Both the position numbers and the translations under genes were made by a program. From the NCBI RefSeq assembly GCF_024707105.1, contig NZ_JANQAJ010000006.1, positions 372,001 to 436,000 of the forward strand: a stretch of DNA of 64,000 nucleotides, in the 5' to 3' direction. The notes below the pieces were generated by a model. That model was not told the origin of the DNA and ran no database searches. It saw only the letters and a program-made list of their open reading frames with translations. This document shows positions 7,767-15,884 of this stretch, piece by piece. Numbering within the stretch: position 1 is the stretch's first letter; each line of letters opens with the position of its first letter. Source of the DNA: Devosia ginsengisoli. Lineage in GTDB: Bacteria > Pseudomonadota > Alphaproteobacteria > Rhizobiales > Devosiaceae.

Positions 7767-8846
7767 ATGGCAACGCTCCAAATCGACAAAGCCGTCAAGA
7801 TCTACGGCGCCCATGAGGTTCTGCACGGCGTTTCGCTCGACGTCGCCGATGGCGAGTTCGTGGTGCTGGTCGGCCCATCGGGCTGTGGCAAGTCGACCCT
7901 GCTGCGTATGATCGCCGGGCTGGAAGATATTTCGGGCGGCAAAATCTCCATAGCGGGCCGGGTCGTCAACGAGCTGGAGCCCAAGGAACGCAAGATCGCC
8001 ATGGTGTTCCAGTCCTATGCGCTCTATCCGCACATGACCGTCGCCCAGAATATGGGATTTTCGCTGAAGCTCGAAAAGGCGCCGGCGGACAGGATCAAGC
8101 AGGAGGTGCAGCGCGCCGCACAGGTGCTGCAGTTGGAAGCCCTGCTGGATCGCTATCCGCGCCAGCTCTCGGGCGGGCAGCGCCAGCGCGTGGCCATGGG
8201 CCGCGCCATCGTGCGCAATCCGGACATTTTCCTCTTCGACGAGCCCCTGTCCAATCTCGACGCGAAGCTGCGCGTGACCATGCGCGCCGAAGTGAAGGCG
8301 TTGCACCAGCGCCTGGGCACGACAACGGTCTATGTGACCCACGACCAGATGGAAGCCATGACCATGGCCGACACGATCGTGGTCATGCGCGATGGCCGGA
8401 TCGAACAGGCCGGCAAGCCGCTCGATCTCTATAATGCTCCCCAGTCGCTATTCATTGCCGGGTTCATCGGCTCGCCGGCCATGAACCTGATCTCGGGTCA
8501 GTACACGCATGCCGGCGGGGCTCCGGGCTTCGTGACCGGCAATGGCGCCATCTGGCCCCTGCCCGCCGATTGCATGGGCCAGAACGGCCAATCCATCGTC
8601 TTTGGTATCCGACCGGAACATCTCGATATCGCCGAGACTGGCGATATTGCCCTTGATGTCACCGTGGTGGAGCCGACCGGGGCGGAAACACTGATCCATG
8701 GCCGCGTGGGCGAGGATGAGTTGATCGTCAATATCCGCGGACATCTCGATATTGCGCCCGGCCAGACATTGCGCCTCGCCCCGCAGGTGGACCGCATCCA
8801 TGTCTTCGACCAGCAAACCGCCCGCCGCCTCCAGGCTGGCGATTGA
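7767..8846 (+). CDS. ABC transporter ATP-binding protein (UgpC/MsmX/MalK type)
   Basis: A 359-residue ATPase of a CUT1 importer. The nucleotide-binding domain has Walker [10 protein letters not shown] near residue 37, Q-loop [12 protein letters not shown], signature [14 protein letters not shown], Walker [12 protein letters not shown], and the switch His in [14 protein letters not shown]. The C-terminal third holds the TOBE/OB regulatory domain ([11 protein letters not shown], then [10 protein letters not shown]). It works on the cytoplasmic face with the permeases at 3756-5472. The gene lies 23 nt after the aldolase with AGGAAAG as ribosome site. Confidence 0.93.
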   Translation: MATLQIDKAVKIYGAHEVLHGVSLDVADGEFVVLVGPSGCGKSTLLRMIAGLEDISGGKISIAGRVVNELEPKERKIAMVFQSYALYPHMTVAQNMGFSLKLEKAPADRIKQEVQRAAQVLQLEALLDRYPRQLSGGQRQRVAMGRAIVRNPDIFLFDEPLSNLDAKLRVTMRAEVKALHQRLGTTTVYVTHDQMEAMTMADTIVVMRDGRIEQAGKPLDLYNAPQSLFIAGFIGSPAMNLISGQYTHAGGAPGFVTGNGAIWPLPADCMGQNGQSIVFGIRPEHLDIAETGDIALDVTVVEPTGAETLIHGRVGEDELIVNIRGHLDIAPGQTLRLAPQVDRIHVFDQQTARRLQAGD

Positions 8847-8898
8847 CAAGAACCGGCACGGCCAACATACCCATGAACAGCATGTGAGAAAGCCCGGC

Positions 8899-9678
8899 AT
8901 GTCCGATGCAATAACCAGGGATGATGAGGAAAAGCGCCCCTCGAACCTGACCGCGCAGGTGTATAATGCGCTCTGCCGCGCTGTCCTTCGGGGCGATTAT
9001 CCCATCGGGCAATCCCTGCCATCGGAAGGCGAGCTTGCCGCCCGTTTCGAGGTCAGCAAGCCAGTCATCCGCGCCGTGCTGCAACAATTGTCGGCGCTCG
9101 GCGTCATCGAAATCCGCCAGGGTAAGCCGAGCATCGTCCGCCGGGTCTCGCCACGGCCGCTCGAATATTTCTTCTCTTTCGCCATGATGGAAACCGAGAA
9201 CGGCCTGATGGAGGCGGTGCAACTGCGCCGCGGGCTCGAGACCTATATCGCCCAGCGGGCCGCCGAGCATATCAAGGTGTCGGACCTCAAGAAGCTGCGG
9301 GAAACCATCAAGACGATGGAAGCGGCGCGCAACGATTCCGAAGCCTTCATTGAGGCCGACCTGGCCTTTCACATGACACTGGCCGAGGCCAGCGACAATC
9401 GCCTGCTGATGTTCCTGGTGCAGGCCCTGCGCGGTACGATCCACGAGACGGTCCGCATGCTGCATGTGCGCGGCATGCTGCCCGACCGCTCGGCCACCAT
9501 TGCCCGGCATGTGGCCATCGTCGACGCCATCGCCGCCAGCGATCCAGAAGCGGCCCGGCTTGCCATGTCGGCCCATTTCGACGCCAGCGAAGAACGGACG
9601 ATGGGATCGAGCTTGAAGGGGCCGATCATGCTGGAGCCGGAGCAAATTATCGATTTCCTGGAGCGCGAGAGCAGCTAG
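8899..9678 (+). CDS. GntR family regulator (FCD subfamily) of the adjacent sugar regulon
   Basis: A 259-residue regulator, last gene of the rightward operon. I chose the ATG at 8899; the longer frame to 8752 lies inside the ATPase gene and gives no protein-like sequence. The winged helix is at residues 16-85: LTAQVYNALCRAVLRGDYPIGQ, then LPSEGELAARFEVSKPVIRAVLQQLSALGVI. The FCD domain follows with AFIEADLAFHMTLAEASDN and IARHVAIVDAIAASD, giving the Asp and His residues that typically bind a metal and a carboxylate ligand. It probably binds the paired sites at 5481 and 5591 and senses an intermediate of the pathway. Confidence 0.88.
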   Translation: MSDAITRDDEEKRPSNLTAQVYNALCRAVLRGDYPIGQSLPSEGELAARFEVSKPVIRAVLQQLSALGVIEIRQGKPSIVRRVSPRPLEYFFSFAMMETENGLMEAVQLRRGLETYIAQRAAEHIKVSDLKKLRETIKTMEAARNDSEAFIEADLAFHMTLAEASDNRLLMFLVQALRGTIHETVRMLHVRGMLPDRSATIARHVAIVDAIAASDPEAARLAMSAHFDASEERTMGSSLKGPIMLEPEQIIDFLERESS

Positions 9679-9729
9679 CTCACTTGTCAGCGCTTTGAGC
9701 GATTGGCGGTTGACATTCGGGCTGGTCGC

Positions 9730-9741
9730 GGTAACGTTCCC
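9730..9741. promoter_or_regulatory. LacI-type operator upstream of the lacI-family gene
   Basis: GGTAACGTTCCC carries the AACGTT core common in LacI-family operators and differs by one base from the perfect palindrome at 10884-10895. It lies 42-53 bp before the regulator's start codon, which suggests autoregulation. Confidence 0.6.
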
Positions 9742-9782
9742 ACGACGATGGATCCAGTAGAAGGTCCGTCGAGGGATGAGTC

Positions 9783-10837
9783 ATGAGCAAGAGCCGCAAT
9801 CGTCGGCCGACGATCATCGATGTGGCTGAGCGTGCCGGGGTGTCCAAGAGCACCGCGGCGCGGGCACTGACGGGCTCGTCCAACATTACCGAAGAGACGC
9901 GCGCGAAGGTGGTGAAGGCCGCCGCGGCCGTGGGCTATGAGCGCAACCACCTGGCGGTGGGGATGCGCTCGGGGCGCTCGGGCATGCTGGGGCTGGTCAT
10001 CCCCGATATCACCAACCCGTTCTGGGCCGACGTGGCGCGCGGCGCGCAGGATCGGGCGACGAAAAGCGGCGCGTCGCTACTGGTGTTTTCGTCGGACTGG
10101 GACCCGGAGGCCGAGGCGCAGCATTTGCGGACGCTGCGGCAGGCGCGGGTCGATGGCGCGATCATCAATCCGGTGGCCGACAATTTCGACGACCTGGACC
10201 GGTTCGGCCTGCCCTTCGTGTTCATCGGTTCGAGCGCCGAGCGCTTTGCCGATGTGTCGAGCGTGGGCTCGGACATTACCCAGGCGGTACGGCTGGGGCT
10301 GGACCACCTGGTCAGCAAGGGCCATCCCGCACCCAGCCTGATCCTGGGACCGAAATCGCGCCTGGCGCGGGCGCGCTTCCTGCGCGCGGTGCATGAGCAT
10401 TGCGTGGAGCGCGATATCGATCCGGCCATCCTGGCCGTCGAGGATGGGGAATATACGGTGGAAGGCGGGCGCGTGGCGATGCGCCGGCTGCTGGAACGGC
10501 CGCATGTGGGCCATGTCTCGGTGTTTGCCGCCAATGACATGATGGCGCTGGGCGCCATGATGGCGGTGCGCGAAGCCGGTCTCGACTGCCCGCGCGACGT
10601 CTCCATACTGGGCTTTGACGGCATTCCCTCGGGGAATTCGCCTGGCCGGGGCTGACCACGGTGGCCAAGCCCGGCCGCGATATCGGCGAGCGGGCGGTCG
10701 AGGGACTTTTCGACGAAATCGAACACAAGCCGGAACACCGGCGCATCTTCATGCCGTGCCGCCTGATAGAGCGAGGCTCACTCGCCGATCTTTCGGCACA
10801 AAACCCCCAACGCGTGTCGGGGGCAGGGAGGGTCTGA
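9783..10837 (+). pseudogene. LacI family transcriptional regulator, frameshifted near the C-terminus
   Basis: The frame starting at 9783 begins with a LacI helix-turn-helix (TIIDVAERAGVSKSTAARAL) and hinge, then the periplasmic-binding-like effector domain (LGLVIPDITNPFWADVARGA, VSILGFDGIP). It stops early at residue 290 after FDGIPSGN. Adding one G to the GGGG run at 10631-10634 restores EFAWPGLTTVAKPGRDIGE, AVEGLFDEIE and FMPCRLIERGS, ending at the TGA at 10835-10837 for 351 residues, a normal length. The break is probably a homopolymer error. The predicted role is to repress the importer and catabolic operon that follows. AACGTT-type operators lie before this gene and before the operon. 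Confidence 0.82.
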
Positions 10838-10883
10838 CATGGTTGCCAAGGACGAGCAACGGATCGTTACTGCCCTTGCGGAT

Positions 10884-10895
10884 GGGAACGTTCCC
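10884..10895. promoter_or_regulatory. Perfect LacI-type operator upstream of the LplABC-type operon
   Basis: GGGAACGTTCCC is a perfect 12-bp palindrome located 92-103 bp before the first permease start. It matches the site before the regulator gene (9730-9741) at 11 of 12 positions. Confidence 0.65.
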
Positions 10896-10952
10896 GCACG
10901 AGGTTCGGAGTCCGTTGTGGGCTCGGAAACGGTTAGCATACAGGGCGAATTC

Positions 10953-10969
10953 GCTAACACACTGTTAGC
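10953..10969. promoter_or_regulatory. Second palindrome (GCTAACA-N3-TGTTAGC) just before the operon
   Basis: GCTAACA (10953-10959) and TGTTAGC (10963-10969) are exact inverted repeats around CAC. The octamer GTTAGCAT occurs here (10964-10971) and again at 10932-10939. The palindrome ends 18 nt before the permease start codon, so it could be a second regulator's site or an mRNA 5' hairpin. Confidence 0.45.
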
Positions 10970-10986
10970 ATCGACGCCCGGCCTGC

Positions 10987-11871
10987 GTGAAAAAGGTGCG
11001 GCAGTGGTGGCCCTATTACGCGATGATGGCGCCGGGGCTGATCTTCTTCTTCATCTGGCATTACGTGCCGATCTGGGAGGCCAAGATGGCCTTCGAGCAG
11101 GTGCGCATCATTCCGCCCAATATCTGGGTGGGGCTGAAGAACTTCCAGGTGCTGTTCGCCTCGCCCATCTTCTACCAGGTGCTGGCCAATACGCTGATCA
11201 TTTCGGGCATGAAGATCCTCTTCGTGTTCCCGGTGCCGATCATCGTGGCCCTGCTGCTCAACGAAGTGCGCAGCAGCAAGCTGCGCGGGGCGGTGCAATC
11301 GGCGATCTACCTGCCGCATTTCCTGAGCTGGGTGGTGATTGCGGGCGTGTTCATCGCCCTGCTCTCCCCCACCGATGGCGCGGTGAACCAGATCGGGCAG
11401 GCCATGGGCTTCCAGCCGGTCAACTACATGACCAATACCGGCACGATCCGCTGGGTGCTGGTGGTGTCGGAAATCTGGCGCTCGGCGGGCTGGGACAGCC
11501 TGCTGTACCTGGCCGCGATCTTCGCCATCGATCCGCAGCTCTATGAAGCCGCCGAAATGGACGGCGCCAATCGCTGGCAGAAAATCTGGCACGTCACCAT
11601 TCCGGGCATCGTGCCGACCATCGCCACGCTGTTCATCCTCAATATGGGGATGTTCCTCAGCGCCGACCTCAACCAGGTCATCAACATGCAGAACGACGTC
11701 AATGCGTCGACCATCGATATCATCGACACCTATGTCTACCGCATGGGACTCAGCACCGGCGAATATGCGCTGGCCACGGCCGCCGGCCTGTTCAAGGCGG
11801 TCATCGGCATGGCGCTGGTGCTGATCAGCCATTTCGTCAGCAAAAGGCTGACCGGCAAGGGGGTGTGGTGA
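10987..11871 (+). CDS. ABC transporter permease (LplB type)
   Basis: A 294-residue inner-membrane permease starting at GTG 10987. It has six predicted helices (WWPYYAMMAPGLIFFFIWHY near the N-terminus, MKILFVFPVPIIVALLL, LPHFLSWVVIAGVFIALL) and the coupling loop YEAAEMDGANRWQKIWHVTI. The sequence style, including NPIW-like WHYVPIW and the PHFLSWVV block, is that of the LplB/YteP permeases that pair with YtcP/LplC proteins and large binding proteins for oligosaccharides. Its stop overlaps the next start as TGATG, so the pair is translationally coupled. Confidence 0.9.
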   Translation: MKKVRQWWPYYAMMAPGLIFFFIWHYVPIWEAKMAFEQVRIIPPNIWVGLKNFQVLFASPIFYQVLANTLIISGMKILFVFPVPIIVALLLNEVRSSKLRGAVQSAIYLPHFLSWVVIAGVFIALLSPTDGAVNQIGQAMGFQPVNYMTNTGTIRWVLVVSEIWRSAGWDSLLYLAAIFAIDPQLYEAAEMDGANRWQKIWHVTIPGIVPTIATLFILNMGMFLSADLNQVINMQNDVNASTIDIIDTYVYRMGLSTGEYALATAAGLFKAVIGMALVLISHFVSKRLTGKGVW

Positions 11872-12770
11872 TGGCCAGCCAATCGCGCCGCACCCCGCTC
11901 GAGCGGGTCGAATATGTGCTGATCGTCTCGACGCTGCTGCTGCTGGTAGTGTTCACCCTGCAGCCGCTGCTGAACCTGCTGGCGCTGTCCTTCACCGACC
12001 CCAGCAAGGTGGCCGGCTTTTCCGGGCTGTCGATCTTTCCCGACGGGTTTTCGCCCGAAGTCTGGCTGTTGCTGCTGCAGCATCCCAATGTGCAGCGGGG
12101 CATTTTCAACTCGGTGTGGATGACCGCCACCAGCGTCTGCATCGGCGTGTTCGGCACCGCACTGATGGCCTGGGGCATGTCGCGGCCGGGCCTGCCGGGG
12201 CGGCGCATCATCTTCCTGATGGTGCTGATCACCATCGTGTTCGAACCGGGCATCATTCCCGATTATTTCCTGATGAAGCGGCTGGGCCTGCTCAACACGC
12301 CCTGGTCGGTCATCATGTATAAGGCGATCAGCGCCTGGTACCTGATCATCCTCATCCGGTTCTTCGAGGAAATTCCCAAGGAATTGCTGGAAGCGGCGGA
12401 GCTGGACGGGGCCAATCCGTTCCAGACCTTCTTCATGGTGGTTTTGCCACTGGCCAAGCCGGCTTTGGCCACCATCGCGCTGTTCTATCTGGTGCTGCAC
12501 TGGAACGAGTTCTTCCGGGCGATGATCTACCTCAACGACCAGAGCAAGTGGCCCTTGCAGGTGGTGCTCCGGCAATTCGTCATCGAGGGCGACAAGATTG
12601 CCATCGTGGGCGCCAATAACGTCAACAACAATCTGGGCCTGGCGCAGATCAATATCCGCGCGCTCAAGGCCGGGATGATCCTCATCACCATCCTGCCCAT
12701 CCTGGCGATCTATCCGCTGATCCTGAAGTTCTTCACCAAGGGCACGATGTCGGGAGCGCTGAAGGGATGA
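11871..12770 (+). CDS. Carbohydrate ABC transporter permease (YtcP/LplC type)
   Basis: A 299-residue permease with helices such as YVLIVSTLLLLVVFTLQPLL near the N-terminus and MILITILPILAIYPLI near the end. The coupling loop is LLEAAELDGANPFQTFFMVV, followed by LPLAKP. I chose the ATG at 11871 because it overlaps the preceding stop by one base; a GTG two codons earlier is also possible. It ends FTKGTMSGALKG, the typical LplC tail. It forms the channel with the LplB-type partner. Confidence 0.9.
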   Translation: MASQSRRTPLERVEYVLIVSTLLLLVVFTLQPLLNLLALSFTDPSKVAGFSGLSIFPDGFSPEVWLLLLQHPNVQRGIFNSVWMTATSVCIGVFGTALMAWGMSRPGLPGRRIIFLMVLITIVFEPGIIPDYFLMKRLGLLNTPWSVIMYKAISAWYLIILIRFFEEIPKELLEAAELDGANPFQTFFMVVLPLAKPALATIALFYLVLHWNEFFRAMIYLNDQSKWPLQVVLRQFVIEGDKIAIVGANNVNNNLGLAQINIRALKAGMILITILPILAIYPLILKFFTKGTMSGALKG

Positions 12771-12827
12771 GGTTGCTGGTCGAACATTCCGTGGGCAATG
12801 GCCCGGCAATCGCGAGCCTGGCCAAGA

Positions 12828-12958
12828 CCCCCTCATCCGTCTCGGCCTGCGGCCGATCCACCTTCTCCCACGAGGGGAGAAGGGAACCGACTGAGGGCTC
12901 TCGGCTCCATCCCCTTCTCCCCTCGTGGGAGAAGGTGCCCGAAGGGCGGATGAGGGGG
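12828..12958. repeat. Palindromic intergenic element with 24-bp inverted repeat
   Basis: The left arm 12861-12884 and right arm 12912-12935 are exact reverse complements (CCTTCTCCCACGAGGGG type). Outer arms CCCCCTCATCCG (12828-12839) and CGGATGAGGGGG (12947-12958) also pair. The element fills most of the 256-bp gap between the permease and binding-protein genes. Similar CCTCATCCG / CTTCTCCC blocks recur at 49353-49506. Confidence 0.8.
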
Positions 12959-13026
12959 CGGCACCAATTCAACCAATTCCGCGCAAGCGGTGACGACTAA
13001 AACCAAAAACCAAGGAGGAACGACCA

Positions 13027-14451
13027 ATGACTTTGAAGAAAGCACTGCTGGCGACGACTGCCATGGCGGCTTTGGGCGCGATGGCCATGCCGGCCATGGC
13101 CCAGACCACGTTGCGGCTGGTCAGCAAGGACCTGCTGACCACCAACCCCGATGACGTCAAGGAAATCGAGGCCATCGAGGCGGCGCTCAAGGCGCAGGGC
13201 ACCGATGTCGATATCCAGATCGTCGACCTGCCCGGCTCGAGCTATGCCGATGCGCTGGGCGTCATGCTGTTGTCGGGCGACATCCCTGATATCATGTATT
13301 TCCAGGGCGGCGACCAGAAGATGGCCGAACAGGGAATCCTCGAAGACCTCAATCCGTGGATCGAGCAATCGGCCCATATCAAGGATGCGCTGTGGCCGCA
13401 CAATGTCGACCGCCTCGCCAACTATCCCTACCTGCTCTATGTCTACCCGCCGCGCGCGCCGCAACCGGTGATGCGGCAGGACTGGCTGGACCAGCTCGGG
13501 CTGGAGCCGCCCAAGACGGTCGACGAATATGAAGCGCTGTTCCAGGCCATCCATGACGCCGATCTCGACGGCGACGGCGTGACCGGCAATACGCTGGGCC
13601 TGACCGGCTATGGCAATACGTCGGAGCTGGATTCGGTGTTCAACCAGGCGTTCGGGGTGACCGGCACCTGGATGAAGGATGCCGATGGCGCCTGGGTCAG
13701 CGCGCGCGTCACCGATGCCGAAAAGGCAAAGATCGAATTCTATGCACGACTGGCCAGCAAGGACCTGTTCGACAAGGAATTCGTGACCAATACCTGGGAC
13801 GTCAAGGAAGACAAGTTCTACACCGGCAAGGCCGGCGTGATCTTCGGCTCCTCGCCCGAGGTCATCGATATCTATACCGGCAAGATGCGCCAGGCCCATC
13901 CGGGCGAGGAAATCGACCTGGCCCTGCTGCCGGTGCCCTCGGGCCCGGGCGGACAGGGACTGGCTGCGGTCAATGTGTCCAAGGAAGAGCGTGGCTGGAC
14001 CATCTCGTCGCTGTCGGAAAACAAGGAGGCGGCCTTTGCCGTGCTCGACTTCATGGCTTCCAAGGAAGGCCAAGATATCGACCGCATGGGCTTTGAAGGC
14101 GTGCATCACACGACCGATGCCAGCGGGACGGTGACCTATACCGACCAGATTTCGACCTGGTATGCCCGCTTCTTCAACGCCGCCAACTGGACCTCGCCCA
14201 CCCCGCTGCTGTCGCCCACGGCGCAGCAGGCGCTGGACAACCTCAAGAGCGACTTCACGGCCGACAATGCCTTTGTGTGGCCGTCGGACTATGCCGCCGA
14301 CGTGGACGCCACCGAGCAGGTCTATCGCTCGTGGGTGGCCCGGTTCGTGACCGGGGAAGCGAGCCTCGACCAATGGGACCAGTTCGTCAGCGAGTATAAC
14401 GCTGCCGGTGGTACACGCATGGCCGAATATGCGGCGAGCGTGCTCCAGTAA
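13027..14451 (+). CDS. Extracellular solute-binding protein (LplA type)
   Basis: A 474-residue periplasmic binding protein with a clear signal peptide (MTLKKALLATTAMAALGAM, cleavage near AMA-QTT) and an excellent ribosome site, AAGGAGGAACGACC. Its length exceeds that of most CUT1 binding proteins and matches the LplA group that binds oligosaccharides. Segments include SGDIPDIMYFQGGDQKMAE near residue 80, LLYVYPPRAPQPVMRQDWLD near 137 with the family feature of a described destination for the ligand, and a calcium-like loop DADLDGDGVTGNTLG near 178. It delivers ligand to the permeases at 10987-12770. Confidence 0.92.
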   Translation: MTLKKALLATTAMAALGAMAMPAMAQTTLRLVSKDLLTTNPDDVKEIEAIEAALKAQGTDVDIQIVDLPGSSYADALGVMLLSGDIPDIMYFQGGDQKMAEQGILEDLNPWIEQSAHIKDALWPHNVDRLANYPYLLYVYPPRAPQPVMRQDWLDQLGLEPPKTVDEYEALFQAIHDADLDGDGVTGNTLGLTGYGNTSELDSVFNQAFGVTGTWMKDADGAWVSARVTDAEKAKIEFYARLASKDLFDKEFVTNTWDVKEDKFYTGKAGVIFGSSPEVIDIYTGKMRQAHPGEEIDLALLPVPSGPGGQGLAAVNVSKEERGWTISSLSENKEAAFAVLDFMASKEGQDIDRMGFEGVHHTTDASGTVTYTDQISTWYARFFNAANWTSPTPLLSPTAQQALDNLKSDFTADNAFVWPSDYAADVDATEQVYRSWVARFVTGEASLDQWDQFVSEYNAAGGTRMAEYAASVLQ

Positions 14452-14486
14452 GGACGACTGAGGGAGGCGCGGGGCCCGTGGCTTCC

Positions 14487-14516
14487 GCCTCCCTCCCCTC
14501 CGATGGGGAGGGAGGC
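14487..14516 (+). terminator. Strong stem-loop after the LplA-type binding-protein gene
   Basis: GCCTCCCTCCCC (14487-14498) and GGGGAGGGAGGC (14505-14516) form a perfect 12-bp stem with a 6-nt loop. No T tract follows. It sits 35 nt after the stop and probably limits read-through or protects the upstream mRNA. Confidence 0.65.
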
Positions 14517-14560
14517 GCTGAGCTTCCAGCTCAGTGAACAAGTTGAATGAAGAGAACAAC

Positions 14561-15733
14561 ATGACCCAATCCCTCCAATCCCGTGTTCGTGCCATGTTGC
14601 ATGGCATCGCCCTGGGCGATGCGCTCGGTGCGCCGGTGGAGAAGCTGTCGGCAGCCGACATTCGCCAGCGCTATGGGCGGGTGACTTCGCTCGATACGGA
14701 ATGGCACAAGATGAGCCTCGACGCGGCGGCGCGGAACGGGCGGGTGCGCGGCAATGGCATCGTGACCGACGATACGCTGATGACGCTGGCGCTGATGGAT
14801 GTCTATGGCGAGGCGAAACGGCATCTCGACGCCTGGGACATGGCCGATGGCATGGTGCGCGAAATTGCCTGGAAGCCGCGCTGGGTGCCCGAATTGCAGC
14901 GCGAGGCGATGCTGATCGACCGGCTGTTCTATCCGGAAAAATGGATTTTCCAGCGCCACCAACTGGCCAATTGCGACCCGCGCCAGGGCGGGATCGGCAA
15001 TATGGTGAATTGTGGGGCGGCCATGTATATCGCGCCGATCGGCGTGGTGAATGCCGCCAACCCCAAGGCGGCTTATGACGAGGCGATCGCCTTTGCCGCG
15101 GGGCACCAGGAAAGCTACGGGCTGGAAGCGGCCGGCGTGATGGCCGCCGCGGTGGCGGCGGCTTTCGTGCCAGGGGCCGATATCGACTCCGTGGTGAATA
15201 CGGTGCTGACTTTGGCCAAGGACGGCACGCGCGCGGCCATTGCCGATATTGCCGGGATTGCTCGGCAATTGCGCGGTACAGGGGCCGATCACGCCAAGGT
15301 TTGCGAAGCGTTCCACGAGGCCATTGCCCGCTATTCCGTCATGGGCGACGACGTCAACCACATGCCCGAAAAGGTCGGGCGGCTGACCGACGCCTATCGG
15401 CCGAGCCGGCTGATGGCCATCGAGGAACTGCCGCTGGCTTTGGGCTTCTGCCTGTTCAACGCGGGCGATTTCCGACGCTCCATCGAAGACGGCATCAATT
15501 CGGGACGTGACACCGATTCCATTGGGGTGATGGCCGGGGCGATCCTGGGGGCGCTGCATGGCGAGGCTGTGATCGCCGACGCGGATCGGGCCCTGCTCGA
15601 CAGCGCCAACCGGCTGGACCTAAGGGCTTCGGCCGATGTGTTTGCCGCGACGGCCATCGCCATTCTCGTCGCCGACCGCGCTGACGCCGATGCCCGCCGG
15701 GATGCGCTTGGCGCGCTCGGTGTCGGGCAATGA
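14561..15733 (+). CDS. ADP-ribosylglycohydrolase-fold protein 1
   Basis: A 390-residue cytoplasmic protein of the ADP-ribosylglycohydrolase (ARH) family, binuclear-metal enzymes that hydrolyse ribosyl or related glycosidic bonds. The metal-binding motifs are intact: GIALGDALGAPVE at residues 15-27, TDDT at 69-72 and DTDS at 317-320 (in GRDTDSIGVMAGAILG). I chose the ATG at 14561 with GAAGAGA upstream; a GTG nine codons earlier is possible. The gene is in the LplABC-type operon and followed by a second ARH-fold protein, so its substrate is probably a small imported glycoside or its derivative rather than an ADP-ribosylated protein. That is inference from context. Confidence 0.88.
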   Translation: MTQSLQSRVRAMLHGIALGDALGAPVEKLSAADIRQRYGRVTSLDTEWHKMSLDAAARNGRVRGNGIVTDDTLMTLALMDVYGEAKRHLDAWDMADGMVREIAWKPRWVPELQREAMLIDRLFYPEKWIFQRHQLANCDPRQGGIGNMVNCGAAMYIAPIGVVNAANPKAAYDEAIAFAAGHQESYGLEAAGVMAAAVAAAFVPGADIDSVVNTVLTLAKDGTRAAIADIAGIARQLRGTGADHAKVCEAFHEAIARYSVMGDDVNHMPEKVGRLTDAYRPSRLMAIEELPLALGFCLFNAGDFRRSIEDGINSGRDTDSIGVMAGAILGALHGEAVIADADRALLDSANRLDLRASADVFAATAIAILVADRADADARRDALGALGVGQ

Positions 15734-15745
15734 CTGAATCAGTAG

Positions 15746-15835
15746 CCCTCATGGTGAGCCTGTCGAACAATGAGGGCGTGGCACCCCCAATCCTCCACTC
15801 GCTCAACCTCGTGGTTCGACAAGCTCACCATGAGG
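15746..15835. repeat. Palindromic repeat, GGTGAGCCTGTCGAAC class
   Basis: CTCATGGTGAGCCTGTCGAA (from 15748) is mirrored by CCTCGTGGTTCGACAAGCTC (from 15807) and CACCATGAGG. The same element occurs at 19081, 36622 and 51580. It separates the two ARH genes. Confidence 0.85.
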
Positions 15836-15884
15836 TTTCTGGACTATCGCGGTACGCCCGCGCATCGGAACTGAAAGAATAGCC

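Noticed and set aside
8752-8898. N-terminal 49-residue extension of the GntR regulator
   Set aside because: It lies inside the ATPase gene and is Arg/Ser/His-rich without family match; the ATG at 8899 gives the standard start.
12771-12958. Possible CRISPR or tandem repeat array in the permease/binding-protein gap
   Set aside because: The repeats are inverted, not direct with spacers; they form one long palindrome.
12997-14661. A 554-residue minus-strand frame over the LplA-type binding-protein gene
   Set aside because: No recognisable domains; the plus strand has signal peptide, ribosome site and family motifs.
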